DNA of 64,000 bases from Sphingobacteriaceae bacterium (GTDB lineage: Bacteria > Bacteroidota > Bacteroidia > Sphingobacteriales > Sphingobacteriaceae), in NCBI GenBank assembly GCA_029266635.1, contig JAQSWM010000013.1, positions 62,001 through 126,000 of the forward strand, given 5' to 3'. A program made the translations under genes and the position numbers. The notes beneath the pieces were generated by a model. That model saw only the letters and a list, made by a program, of their open reading frames with translations, did no database searches and had not been told where the DNA came from. Each line of letters starts with the position of its first letter. Position 1 is the stretch's first letter. Positions 15,808-24,838 of this stretch are shown one piece after another.

Positions 15808-16911
15808 TTAATCTTTCTTCATCACGTCCACAAACTGGTCAAACAGGTAGCGTGAATCATGCGGGCCAGGAGAAGATTCAGGGTGATATTGTACCGAAAA
15901 TGCATTTTTGCCCTTCACACGGATGCCTTCAATCGAATTGTCATTCAGGTTTACGTGCGTAATTTCCACCTTGTCCGATTTGCGGATATCCTCTTCCACC
16001 ACTCCAAAACCGTGATTCTGAGAAGTAACTTCGCAATGGTCAAGAATGATGTTCTTTACAGGATGGTTCAGCCCGCGATGGCCGTTGAACATCTTGCGGG
16101 TGCGCACGTCGTTAGCCAAAGCCAGCAGCTGGTGCCCAAGGCAAATCCCGAACAACGGCTTATCCGCTTCCAATATTTCCTTCACAGTTTCTACAGCGTA
16201 AGGCATGGCTGCAGGGTCGCCGGGACCGTTGGAAATGAAATAACCATCGGGCTTCCATTCTTCCATTTCCTTGAAAGTAGTTTTTGCCGGGAAAACCTTC
16301 GCATACACATCGCGATGGTCAAAGTTGCGGAGGATATTTTTCTTCACACCAAGGTCTAAAACCGCAATGCGGTGCTCACCGTCTTCCTTGCCGTAGTAAT
16401 AAGGCTCTTTTGTTGAAACCTGCGATGAAAGTTCAAGCCCATCCATCGAAGGTACTTCAGCTAATTTTTTCTTTAATTCTTCTACATCCAGGATCTCAGA
16501 AGAAATGATCGCATTCATGGCACCTTTGTCGCGAATGTGGCGGACGAGTGACCTGGTATCCACATCAGAGATTCCAACAATATTTTCTTCCTGGAAATAG
16601 TCCTGAATAGATTCATCAGCCATTTTGCGGCTGTACGCGATGTTGAAATTCTTACAAACCAACCCCGCGATCTTTATATCGCCCGACTCAATTTCTTCGC
16701 TGCTAATACCATAGTTGCCAATGTGCGCATTAGTGGTCACCATGATTTGCCCGAAGTAAGAAGGATCTGTGAAAATCTCCTGATATCCAGTCATCCCGGT
16801 ATTAAAACAGATCTCGCCGGTTGTAGTTCCAATCTTTCCGGCAGCTTTACCGTGGTAAACTGTTCCGTCTGCTAAGAGCAAAATAGCGGGTAGCTTGATG
16901 TAATTAGTCAT
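15808..16911 (-). CDS. carA: Carbamoyl-phosphate synthase small (glutaminase) subunit
   Basis: 367 aa. The N-terminal CPSase-small domain is recognisable from LADGTVYHGKAAG, GEICFNTGMTGYQEIFTDPSY and TTNAHIGNYG. The class I glutaminase domain carries the nucleophile Cys in FGICLGHQLLALA and the His/Glu pair in QYHPESSPGPHDS. It supplies ammonia to CarB for carbamoyl phosphate (arginine and pyrimidine synthesis). carB is not adjacent in this window. A perfect TACCTTTG -7 box lies about 110 bases upstream, leaving a leader of about 100 bases. Confidence 0.97.
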   Translation of the reverse strand: MTNYIKLPAILLLADGTVYHGKAAGKIGTTTGEICFNTGMTGYQEIFTDPSYFGQIMVTTNAHIGNYGISSEEIESGDIKIAGLVCKNFNIAYSRKMADESIQDYFQEENIVGISDVDTRSLVRHIRDKGAMNAIISSEILDVEELKKKLAEVPSMDGLELSSQVSTKEPYYYGKEDGEHRIAVLDLGVKKNILRNFDHRDVYAKVFPAKTTFKEMEEWKPDGYFISNGPGDPAAMPYAVETVKEILEADKPLFGICLGHQLLALANDVRTRKMFNGHRGLNHPVKNIILDHCEVTSQNHGFGVVEEDIRKSDKVEITHVNLNDNSIEGIRVKGKNAFSVQYHPESSPGPHDSRYLFDQFVDVMKKD

Positions 16912-17019
16912 TTCTATTTCTGGAATTAAAAAGATTCAAAAAAAGTGGGTGGTTTCCGAAAAGGATCTCGGTTAGATGGGATGTTTGAATGAAGTGGGAA
17001 ACTTCAATTTTCACTGCCG

Positions 17020-17027
17020 CAAAGGTA
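17020..17027 (-). promoter_or_regulatory. -7 box of the carA promoter
   Basis: TACCTTTG on the minus strand matches the Bacteroidota -7 element TAnnTTTG at all fixed positions. The -33 element is not clear. The leader to carA contains GAAGT/ACTTC and CCGA/TCGG short stems followed by a T run, which could be an attenuator, though weakly supported. Confidence 0.5.
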
Positions 17028-17139
17028 TGTTTTTTAGCTGAATCCTCTAAATGATAAATAGGCATGCAACCAAAATGTTAAAGTTCTATTACATTTACTT
17101 TCTACCTTTATAGGGTTAAACCGTAGCACCTGCAACAAC

Positions 17140-17955
17140 ATGTCTGTAAACAAGGAGATCAAACGCGTTACCACTCATACACTTCAGGAAATGAAGCTGA
17201 GAGGCGAGAAAATCGCCATGCTCACGTCGTATGATTTTTCTATGGCAACCATTGTTGAGGATGCGGGTATTGATGTGATCCTGGTAGGCGATTCTGCCTC
17301 GAATGTAATGGCCGGGCACGAAACCACGCTGCCAATCACGCTCGACCAGATGATCTATCATGCATCGTCTGTTGTGCGGGCAGCTAAAAAAGCGCTGGTG
17401 ATTGTGGATTTGCCCTTCGGTTCTTACCAGGGAAATTCAAAGGAAGCGCTTAATTCTGCGATCCGGATTATGAAAGAATCCGGCGCACATGCAGTGAAGC
17501 TGGAAGGCGGAGCTGAAATCAGGGAATCAGTTGAGCGGATCATTACGGCAGGAATTCCAGTGATGGGGCACTTGGGCTTAACGCCGCAGTCCATTTATAA
17601 ATTTGGAACTTACACCGTTCGGGCGAAGGAAGAAGCAGAGGCAGCTAAGCTGATGGAGGATGTGTTGGTGCTTCAGGAGGCGGGATGTTTTTCAATCGTG
17701 TTGGAAAAAATTCCTGCAAAACTTGCTTTCAATGCTACCGCGAGCCTTAAAATACCTACAATTGGGATTGGCGCAGGATCGGGTTGCGATGGGCAGGTTC
17801 TCGTGATAAACGATCTTCTCGGCTTGACCAAAGGCTTTAAGCCACGCTTCCTGAGGCAGTACCTCAGTCTTTATGATGATATAAAGGGAGCAGTGAGCAA
17901 TTACATCAAGGACGTAAAGAGCGTGGATTTCCCCAGCGATAAGGAGCAGTATTAA
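17140..17955 (+). CDS. panB: 3-methyl-2-oxobutanoate hydroxymethyltransferase PanB
   Basis: 271 aa TIM-barrel enzyme making ketopantoate for pantothenate/CoA. Family signatures: [61 protein letters not shown], and the C-terminal [31 protein letters not shown] near-consensus -7 box is at 17104-17111. The next gene, a pseudouridine synthase, begins two bases after the stop, so they are co-transcribed. Confidence 0.97.
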   Translation: MSVNKEIKRVTTHTLQEMKLRGEKIAMLTSYDFSMATIVEDAGIDVILVGDSASNVMAGHETTLPITLDQMIYHASSVVRAAKKALVIVDLPFGSYQGNSKEALNSAIRIMKESGAHAVKLEGGAEIRESVERIITAGIPVMGHLGLTPQSIYKFGTYTVRAKEEAEAAKLMEDVLVLQEAGCFSIVLEKIPAKLAFNATASLKIPTIGIGAGSGCDGQVLVINDLLGLTKGFKPRFLRQYLSLYDDIKGAVSNYIKDVKSVDFPSDKEQY

Positions 17956-17956
17956 T

Positions 17957-18661
17957 ATGCCGGTTTCCGACATCACCGACAAAGACATTCTTTATGAAGA
18001 CAATCATCTTATTGCTGTTAACAAGCGAGCCGGAGATATCGTGCAGGTTGATGATACCGGCGACGAACCTTTGGATGAGAAGGTAAAGCGCTACATCGCT
18101 GCCAAGTACAACAAACCGAACGGCGCTTTTCTAGGGGTTGTCCACCGCATAGACCGACCAGTCAGCGGAATTGTTCTATTTGCAAAGACCAGCAAAGCTC
18201 TTGAACGTGTTAATTTGATGTTCAAGAACCGGGAAATGAAGAAAACTTACTGGGCGGTAGTGCGAAAGCGCCCTGCAGTTGAGCAAGGCAATATGGTTCA
18301 CTGGCTGATTAAAAATCCTCAGAAGAACGTAACCAAAGCGTACGAAAAGGAAGTTCCCGGCAGCCAGCGTGCCGAATTGAATTATAAACTAATTGGTGAA
18401 TTAAACGGGTATTATCTCATCGAAGTTGATCCCATCACCGGCCGACCGCACCAGATCCGCGTACAATTATCCACCCTCGGCTGTCCCATCGTTGGCGATA
18501 ACAAGTACGGCTATCCTCGCGGAAGCCTGAAAAAAAGCATCTGCCTTCACGCACGTAAACTCAGCTTCATTCATCCTGTCAAGAAAGAACCTGTAAACAT
18601 CTTTGCCGCTTTGCCTAAAGACGGTTTTTGGGAAAAATTTGAAGTTTTTGCCGACAAGTAG
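17957..18661 (+). CDS. RluA-family RNA pseudouridine synthase
   Basis: 234 aa. It contains the RluA catalytic motif GVVHRIDRPVSGIVLFAKT (Asp of HRID) and the binding signature ITGRPHQIRVQLSTLGCPIVGDNKYG. There is no S4 domain, so it is nearer the RluA/RluC-like single-domain group. It isomerises uridine in rRNA or tRNA; the target base is unknown. Its start overlaps nothing but abuts the panB stop, indicating translational coupling. Confidence 0.92.
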   Translation: MPVSDITDKDILYEDNHLIAVNKRAGDIVQVDDTGDEPLDEKVKRYIAAKYNKPNGAFLGVVHRIDRPVSGIVLFAKTSKALERVNLMFKNREMKKTYWAVVRKRPAVEQGNMVHWLIKNPQKNVTKAYEKEVPGSQRAELNYKLIGELNGYYLIEVDPITGRPHQIRVQLSTLGCPIVGDNKYGYPRGSLKKSICLHARKLSFIHPVKKEPVNIFAALPKDGFWEKFEVFADK

Positions 18662-18747
18662 TGCCTTGGCTCTTCCTCTGAGCAGTTAAAACATAATCTA
18701 CTGATTTTTAGTTTAAAAGATAGCTGACTAAAAGCCACCTATCTTCT

Positions 18748-20355
18748 ATGGAACAAAATCAATTCTCCGCCAAAAGCAATGGCGATAACAAAGATGCAAG
18801 TGTAACCTCCGGAAGCAATCTGAGCTACTGGCTGGATTCTGTAGGCCCGATTCAATTTGAGCCACTCCGAAAAGACTTAACCGCCGATGTTCTTGTTATC
18901 GGCGCCGGAATATCCGGGATAACTACGGCTTACTCGCTTGCCAAAGAAGGCCGTCATGTAGTAGTAGTTGATGATGGATTTGTGGGCAGTGGCGAAACCG
19001 GTCGGACAACCGCACACGTTGTAAATGCACTTGACGATTTTTATCACGAAATTGAAAAATATCACGGCGAAGAAGGTGCAAGGTACGCCGCTGAGAGCCA
19101 TACTGCGGCGATCGACTTTGTTGAGCGGGTTGTAAATGAGGAGAACATTGACTGTGATTTTGTCCGGCTGAACGGCTACCTTTTTCTGCACCAAACCGAC
19201 AAGCCAAAAACCATTGAAGATGAGTATGCAGCAACCAGGAAATACGGAATACCAACGGAACTTTTAAACGATGTTCCTGGCCTTGCAGGCGAAAGCGGCC
19301 CTTGCATGAAGTACCCGAACCAGGCTCAGTTCCATCCCTTAAAATACTTAAAATGCCTCACCGATGCCATTATCCGCATGGGCAGTGAGGTCTATACCCA
19401 AAGCAAAGCATCCGATATCAAGGAAGGATCCGCGAAAGTAAATGGACATGAAGTTATCGCCAAGCACATCGTGGTAGCAACAAACACCCCTGTGAACGAT
19501 CTTGTGACCATGCATACCAAGCAGTTTCCTTATCGCACGTATGTGGTTGCATTCACCATCCCGAAGGCGAACAGGGAGCCATCTTTGTGGTGGGATACTG
19601 GCGATCATGAGTCTGAGTGGATCACCATGCCGTATAATTACGTGCGGCTGCAGGAATATAATGATGAAGATTATCTGCTGATTTGCGGAGGTGCGGATCA
19701 TAAGACGGGGCAAGCAGATAAGGAAAGTACGCCAGAGGAGGACAGATATCCAATTTTGGAAGACTGGGCTCGGAAGCGTTTCCCGGATGTGAAAGAGGTG
19801 GTTTATCGCTGGTCGGGACAAGTGATGGAGCCGATTGATACCATGGGCTACATTGGGCGAAACCCTGGTGACAAGAATGTTTATATCGTCACCGGAGATT
19901 CAGGAAACGGGATGACGCACGGAACCATCGCGGGCATTTTGTTGCCGGACTTAATTGCAGGTCGGTCAAATCCATGGGAAAAACTGTATGATCCGGCGAG
20001 GATTACTTTCCGGGCAACGCCAGACTACCTGATAGAAAACAGCAACACGTTCAAACAATACGGCGACCTTATTGCGGCGGGAGATGTTTCAAAGCTGGAG
20101 GAAATCCCGGCAGGCGAGGGTTCTGTAATAAGCTCCGGGCTGAAAAAATATGCAGTTTATAAAGACGAAGCCGGAGGCATCCACGCGTACTCCGCTTTTT
20201 GCACCCACTTGGGCTGTGTGGTGCATTGGAATGGCGAAGAGAAATCTTTCGATTGCCCTTGCCACGGCTCACGTTTTAGCCGCGAAGGCAAGGTGATGAA
20301 TGGGCCTGCACTCAGCAATTTGCCGGAAGTGGAGGTTGGGAAGGTGGAGAAGTGA
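18748..20355 (+). CDS. FAD-dependent oxidoreductase fused to a Rieske [2Fe-2S] domain
   Basis: 535 aa. The N-terminal DAO-type FAD domain starts at about residue 48 (DVLVIGAGISGITTAYSLA, then GSGETGRTTAHV) and runs to about 430, with the FAD-closing VTGDSGNGMTHGTIAG. The C-terminal Rieske domain has the ligands C485-x-H487 and C503-xx-H506, with C490 and C505 placed for the usual disulfide. Such fusions resemble gamma-glutamylputrescine-oxidase-like enzymes with a plant-type Rieske tail in Bacteroidota and cyanobacteria; the substrate is unknown. It stands alone, converging on manA with 4 bases between stops. Confidence 0.93.
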   Translation: MEQNQFSAKSNGDNKDASVTSGSNLSYWLDSVGPIQFEPLRKDLTADVLVIGAGISGITTAYSLAKEGRHVVVVDDGFVGSGETGRTTAHVVNALDDFYHEIEKYHGEEGARYAAESHTAAIDFVERVVNEENIDCDFVRLNGYLFLHQTDKPKTIEDEYAATRKYGIPTELLNDVPGLAGESGPCMKYPNQAQFHPLKYLKCLTDAIIRMGSEVYTQSKASDIKEGSAKVNGHEVIAKHIVVATNTPVNDLVTMHTKQFPYRTYVVAFTIPKANREPSLWWDTGDHESEWITMPYNYVRLQEYNDEDYLLICGGADHKTGQADKESTPEEDRYPILEDWARKRFPDVKEVVYRWSGQVMEPIDTMGYIGRNPGDKNVYIVTGDSGNGMTHGTIAGILLPDLIAGRSNPWEKLYDPARITFRATPDYLIENSNTFKQYGDLIAAGDVSKLEEIPAGEGSVISSGLKKYAVYKDEAGGIHAYSAFCTHLGCVVHWNGEEKSFDCPCHGSRFSREGKVMNGPALSNLPEVEVGKVEK

Positions 20356-20359
20356 CCTG

Positions 20360-21334
20360 TTATTCGATGTAGCTTTCTAGGATTTTAAAACCGGACGTTG
20401 TATCCAATTCCACGTTTTTTATAGTGGCTGGTAGCAGCACGCAATCGCCTATTTTTACCTCTGTTGTTGTTCCATTAGCGATTAGTGTGTAAGATCCGGA
20501 AACGCAAACATGGATTATGAAAGAATCGAAAGCTGAGTAGTCTCTGCTAGTTGAGCCAGTAAAATCAAGCACGTTTGTGGTAAAGTAATCGCATCGTACG
20601 GCTTCAGCAACCTCATTTTTCGTTTTAGAATATTGGGTTTTGTAATCCGGATAAACCTCGTAATCCAGTGCTGCTAAAGCTTCTTCGGTGTGCAGCTCAC
20701 GGGCTTTGCCTTTATCGTCAACCCTGTCGAAATCGTAAATACGGTAGGTGATATCTGATGTTTGCTGAATTTCGGCGATAAGGAGCCCTTTCCCGATTGT
20801 GTGTACGCGGCCAGCGGGAAGGAAGTAAATGTCGCCCGCTTGTACCTGTTCCTGGTTTAAGATATCAGTGAGCTTGCCGCCATTTAATTTGTCAAGATAA
20901 ACCTGTTCATCAACTTTTTGGTTGAAGCCTGTGATCAGGGTGGAGCCGGGATCAGCTTGAATGACATACCACATTTCCGTTTTACCGAAGCTGTTATGCC
21001 GTTCTTTTGCCAGTCTATCATCGGGATGAACCTGGATAGAAAGGTCGTCGTTTGCATCAATAAACTTAACCAGCAGCGGAAACTCGTTTCCGAAACGCGA
21101 ATAAACTGTGTTGCCCACAAGCTCGCCTTTGCGGTTTTCTAAGACTGATGCAAGAGATTGCCCGGCTAATTCGCCGTCGGCAATAATCGAAACATCGCTT
21201 TTTACACCAGAAATCTCCCAGGTTTCACCACAGTTTGGAAGCGGGGAGAAATTTTTGCCGAGGTATGTTTTGATCTTTTCGCCGCCCCAGATTTTGTCTT
21301 TGAAAATTGTGCGGAATTTTAATGGATAGAGCAT
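20360..21334 (-). CDS. manA: Mannose-6-phosphate isomerase, class I
   Basis: 324 aa cupin-type zinc enzyme interconverting mannose-6-P and fructose-6-P. Zinc ligands are visible in IQVHPDDRLAK (His), FGKTEMWYVI (Glu) and LPAGRVHTIGKG (His). The N-terminal LKFRTIFKDKIWGGEKIKTYLG and GETWEISGV match the short bacterial form (about 320 aa). It is the last gene of a leftward series starting at the SDR gene, but the 56-base gap leaves independent expression possible. Confidence 0.95.
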   Translation of the reverse strand: MLYPLKFRTIFKDKIWGGEKIKTYLGKNFSPLPNCGETWEISGVKSDVSIIADGELAGQSLASVLENRKGELVGNTVYSRFGNEFPLLVKFIDANDDLSIQVHPDDRLAKERHNSFGKTEMWYVIQADPGSTLITGFNQKVDEQVYLDKLNGGKLTDILNQEQVQAGDIYFLPAGRVHTIGKGLLIAEIQQTSDITYRIYDFDRVDDKGKARELHTEEALAALDYEVYPDYKTQYSKTKNEVAEAVRCDYFTTNVLDFTGSTSRDYSAFDSFIIHVCVSGSYTLIANGTTTEVKIGDCVLLPATIKNVELDTTSGFKILESYIE

Positions 21335-21390
21335 ATATTTAAGAATATCTGGTATTTTGATTGGTAACTTCTCCGGGAATATCCAAAGAG

Positions 21391-22233
21391 CTATTTCTCT
21401 TTTTTGATATTCCAGCTTATACAGTTCAGTATTCCACCGTCGTTAGCAACCTCATTGCTGTCAATAGTAACAATGTGCTGGTCTGTAAATATCTTTTCGA
21501 GTTGCGTTACTGCTATGTCGTCTTCTTTTTTGTTAAAAGTGGGAACAATAACTATGTTTTCCAATTGGAGGTAGTTTATGTAGTCTCCATTGGCTTGATT
21601 GATACTTTTGTTATCATACACTGCATACGGAATCTTAATGTAATCCAGTCCGATATTGTGTATTGCAATTTCGAAAGCTCTGCCAAACCATTCTTCTTCC
21701 TGTTTATAGTCGTTGATTAAGATGGTGTTTTCATCTATAAAACGTATCATGCCATCCGAATGTCCGGTAAAGTCGTCGGGTTGTTCAGGGACAAAATAAA
21801 GCTGGTCAATTTGTAAAAGTTCGTGAAGCTTTGCTATTAACGCTTTGCGCTCGTAGGCAGGATTATCTACAAACACACGATCTGTCATGATAACCTTGTT
21901 CGACCAACGTGTTACATTTCCACCGTCAATAACAATGTCTGTTCTGATCGTGTCAACGCCAATTTCTGAACAGATCGAATCGACATCGGATATGGTTTTT
22001 AAATATTTTTTGCTTTGTAAATATGAGGGGTTGTAAACAAAGCGGACGAACCGATTTAAATCTGTTTGTATCGGCATGTAGTCGACAGCCCAGACATCTT
22101 TTGTATTTGGCAACAAAGAAAATTCAATGTCGCAGTTTGCCAATAAAGCTTCGAAACGTTTATAGAACTCGGGATAATTCTGAGCTAATGTGTCGGCTAA
22201 GTACAGAAAGTTGGTTTGCTTATCAATAATCAT
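21391..22233 (-). CDS. Agmatine deiminase / peptidyl-arginine deiminase family protein
   Basis: 280 aa, short for the family (about 340-370). Guanidino-group-modifying motifs are in place: VWAVDYMPI, VIDGGNVTRW, FTGHSDGMIRF (catalytic His and Asp), and the C-terminal NDGGILNCISWN with the nucleophile Cys. It should hydrolyse a guanidino compound such as agmatine to a ureido product and ammonia, but the first substrate-binding Arg of WxRD is Val here, so substrate choice is open. Its start codon overlaps the stop of the upstream unknown gene (ATGA), which suggests a functional pair. Confidence 0.85.
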   Translation of the reverse strand: MIIDKQTNFLYLADTLAQNYPEFYKRFEALLANCDIEFSLLPNTKDVWAVDYMPIQTDLNRFVRFVYNPSYLQSKKYLKTISDVDSICSEIGVDTIRTDIVIDGGNVTRWSNKVIMTDRVFVDNPAYERKALIAKLHELLQIDQLYFVPEQPDDFTGHSDGMIRFIDENTILINDYKQEEEWFGRAFEIAIHNIGLDYIKIPYAVYDNKSINQANGDYINYLQLENIVIVPTFNKKEDDIAVTQLEKIFTDQHIVTIDSNEVANDGGILNCISWNIKKEK

Positions 22234-22742
22234 ACATGCGGATTAATCAAGAAAGCGTAATTTAATTGATCAGCTCCGTTTTCTTTCGCGTTTTGACCTA
22301 ACCCAATGCGAACCCCTTTTTCAATTTTCGATTCAGGAAATACATTAGGAATGATTTGTGTGTTTATGGCTCGAGTGAACGCATTATTTTCGCTGAAAAG
22401 TTTCATTGCACAGACCATAGGGCCTTTGGTAATTACTTTCTTGTCAACATCATAAATACCTCGGATTAATATGCCTCCGTAACCTCCTGTTTGGTCATTT
22501 TTTAAAGCAATGTCAACACCTGAGTAATGAAAAAACCACTCTCCTGATTTGGGATCAACGTGTTTACGTTTATATGTACTGTTGTCAACATGATGAGGTG
22601 AGTTCCAGTAAAATTCAATCTCTGTTAACCTGTATAAAGCTTTATGTGTCCGGATTGCATACTTATCAAATAGAATTTGGGCTATGTTCTGGAATTCGTC
22701 TTCCGTTTCGTTTTTAATTGTAAGAAATTCCAGGGACTGCAT
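22230..22742 (-). CDS. Unrecognised protein coupled to the deiminase-family gene
   Basis: 170 aa from the ATG at 22742; a TTG five codons upstream is less likely. It has no signal or membrane segment. Notable stretches are YAIRTHKALYRLTEIEFYWN, HHVDNSTYKRKHVDP, GEWFFHYSGVDIALKN and GGYGGILIRGIYDV. The run 'small hydrophobics-LIRG' and a following GP are faintly like 3-methyladenine DNA glycosylase (Mpg), but this is not convincing by eye. The stop overlaps the deiminase start by 4 bases, and the SDR gene ends 21 bases upstream. Function unknown. Confidence 0.75.
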   Translation of the reverse strand: MQSLEFLTIKNETEDEFQNIAQILFDKYAIRTHKALYRLTEIEFYWNSPHHVDNSTYKRKHVDPKSGEWFFHYSGVDIALKNDQTGGYGGILIRGIYDVDKKVITKGPMVCAMKLFSENNAFTRAINTQIIPNVFPESKIEKGVRIGLGQNAKENGADQLNYAFLINPHV

Positions 22743-22763
22743 ACACAAATATAGCAATTAGCG

Positions 22764-23612
22764 CTATCGATTATCATCAAACGAAGTATCCAAAATCACG
22801 TCCTCCCACTCCGATAGGTTCTTCTCTAGTCTTTGCATTTTGTCTTTAATCCCATCAAAAGCAATTTTGCCCAACGGCAGTCGCAATGGTGGATGGGGGT
22901 CGTTTATTGCCTTTATGATAGCCTTTGCACCTTTTGCCGGATCGCCGGGCTGTTGGCCGCTATAGCCGTTGATGGTGTTGATCAGTTTGCCTGCAGTTGA
23001 GCTGTAATCTTCAATGATCTTCGCCGATCTCGAAGACGATGGCCCCGCCCACTCGGTGCGGAACGGTCCCGGCTCTACGATGGTTACTTGGATGTTTAGG
23101 TCTGCCGTTTCTAAAGCCAGCGCTTCACTGAAGCCTTCTAACGCATACTTGCTGGCGTTGTACAAGCCCATTCCTGGACTTGAGCGCAACCCAGCCACCG
23201 AAGAGATTTGCACAACATGCCCGGAGCCTTGCCTGCGCATGATCGGAAGCACAGCCTGTGTAAGTGCAAGTGCACCGAAGAAATTGGTTTCCATCTGCTT
23301 TCGGGCTTCATCCAGGCTCACCTCTTCAATGGCGCCGAACAATCCATATCCGGCATTATTCACCAATACATCAATTCGCCTAAACTCAGAAATAACCTTA
23401 TCAAGTACAGGTTGTAAATTCTCGTATTGGGTAACATCAAGCTGAACGCCATGAGTTTTTCCAGGTACAAGCTGATTGAAACGCTCTATTTGTTCAGCTT
23501 TTCGTAGTGTACCGATAACAATGTCGCCGTTGCTTGCCGCTTCAATAGCCAGTGCTTTTCCTAAGCCGCCGGAAACGCCGGTAATAAACCAAATTTTAGA
23601 ACTTGCTTCCAT
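22764..23612 (-). CDS. Short-chain dehydrogenase/reductase (classical SDR)
   Basis: About 282 aa from the ATG at 23612, placed just before the Rossmann strand (KIWFITGVSGGLGKALA); an ATG 14 codons upstream (23654) is also open. Motifs: TGxxxGLG, NNAGYGLFGAIEE, catalytic Ser in VQISSVAG, and YNASKYALEG (Tyr/Lys). The VEPGPFRTEWAG segment and length place it with the SDR-type oxidoreductases often annotated as retinol/ketoreductase-like. Substrate unknown. First gene of a leftward series and divergent from the 23709 gene. Confidence 0.9.
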   Translation of the reverse strand: MEASSKIWFITGVSGGLGKALAIEAASNGDIVIGTLRKAEQIERFNQLVPGKTHGVQLDVTQYENLQPVLDKVISEFRRIDVLVNNAGYGLFGAIEEVSLDEARKQMETNFFGALALTQAVLPIMRRQGSGHVVQISSVAGLRSSPGMGLYNASKYALEGFSEALALETADLNIQVTIVEPGPFRTEWAGPSSSRSAKIIEDYSSTAGKLINTINGYSGQQPGDPAKGAKAIIKAINDPHPPLRLPLGKIAFDGIKDKMQRLEKNLSEWEDVILDTSFDDNR

Positions 23613-23708
23613 GTTTGGATTAACAGGGAGCACATCATTTTTGTTGCAGTTCATTTTTTTGGAGGGGTTTCTTTATGTTAGTTCTTTCGGTCATTTAATA
23701 GCTGTTTT

Positions 23709-24800
23709 ATGATGCTTCGCTCTCTAATACTGTTCTTGCTGTTGTCTGCAAATTACGCTGTAGCTCAGATGAAGCCGTTGCCGGAAGGAATTGTACGGGC
23801 AATAAACTTCACAAAGCGGCCCGTGCTACCTGATGATTACTTCAAGCAGGACCCTTGGGTTCAGGGTTTGGTGATCAGAGAACTATGGGCGGACCTTGAG
23901 CCGGAAGAAGGAAAATTTGACTGGAGCTACCTCGATGAGATGCTTGCCTACGGGCAAAAGCATCAGAGATCAATTGTATTTCTGATACTTACAGGTGGGT
24001 TCAATAAGATAAGCACACCCGCGTGGCTCACCTCCGAGAATGGCTACAATCGCCCAACTATGAGTTTTGTTACCGGAATCGGTCCGGCTACGTCGGTGGT
24101 GCCTTGGGACAAAATAATTAATGAGAAATGGATCAATACCGCACGTAAAATTGCTGAACGTTACGATAAGCAAAAGAGTTTCTCAGCAATATACCTGGCA
24201 GGTGTTCAGGCGAGGTATCCTGAGATGCTGATACCAAACACAGAAGTTTTCCTCCACCCTGAACTGTACCTCAACGAGGGATATAAGTCAAGAAGAGAGC
24301 CGTTCAATGAAGCGCTTGATCTTCCCCACGCTCGTGTTTACACCAAAGCATGGAACACTGTTTTAGATTCTATGCTGAAGTATTTTAAGCACACTACAAT
24401 CATTAACATGGTTGATGAGTTCAGCATTAAGCAATACAAAAATGTGGAAGAACCTATGTATGAAATTGTAAGAAGGTGCGATAGTCTTGGAAATCGAGTG
24501 ACAGTTGGAACTGCTAATCTGGGTTATCGAACCGTGATAGAGCCTCAGCCCGACATACATCCAAAGTATAAAACAATTGTGACGAAAAAACTAAGATGCC
24601 CGGTTGTTTACGAGCTTGGCCCGCGAAAGCAAATTATTGATGGACCTGACAATCAGGTTTATGATGCACTCAGGTTTGCTAAACAAGAAGTGGGCTGCCG
24701 CTTTGTGATCGTGTGGGGAGGGACGCCTAACGGTACATTTGGTGTGCCACGATTTGAAGCTGAGCTAAAAAAAGCGAGTGCGGATTTCTGGAAAAAGTAA
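23709..24800 (+). CDS. Secreted TIM-barrel-like protein, probable glycoside hydrolase
   Basis: 363 aa. The signal peptide is MLRSLILFLLLSANYAVAQ. The mature protein looks like a GH42/GH-A-type barrel: GLVIRELWADLEPEEGKFDWSYLDEML is the 'W..lEp.eG.ydw..ld' beta-2 signature, followed by GQKHQRSIVFLILTGG and IYLAGVQARYPEM where the acid/base strand of clan A enzymes lies, but the usual NE dipeptide is not evident. C-terminal FVIVWGGTPNGTFGVP. A catalytically unusual or non-enzymatic member cannot be excluded. It ends at a strong bidirectional terminator shared with icd. Confidence 0.72.
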   Translation: MMLRSLILFLLLSANYAVAQMKPLPEGIVRAINFTKRPVLPDDYFKQDPWVQGLVIRELWADLEPEEGKFDWSYLDEMLAYGQKHQRSIVFLILTGGFNKISTPAWLTSENGYNRPTMSFVTGIGPATSVVPWDKIINEKWINTARKIAERYDKQKSFSAIYLAGVQARYPEMLIPNTEVFLHPELYLNEGYKSRREPFNEALDLPHARVYTKAWNTVLDSMLKYFKHTTIINMVDEFSIKQYKNVEEPMYEIVRRCDSLGNRVTVGTANLGYRTVIEPQPDIHPKYKTIVTKKLRCPVVYELGPRKQIIDGPDNQVYDALRFAKQEVGCRFVIVWGGTPNGTFGVPRFEAELKKASADFWKK

Positions 24801-24802
24801 CC

Positions 24803-24834
24803 AAAAAGCCCTGAGCGAGAACTCAGGGCTTTTA
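24803..24834. terminator. Bidirectional terminator between the 23709 gene and icd
   Basis: AAAAGCCCTGAG and CTCAGGGCTTTT form a perfect 12-bp stem with a 6-base loop, with A and T runs on either side, 3 bases past one stop codon and a few bases from the icd stop. Confidence 0.9.
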
Positions 24835-24838
24835 GCTG

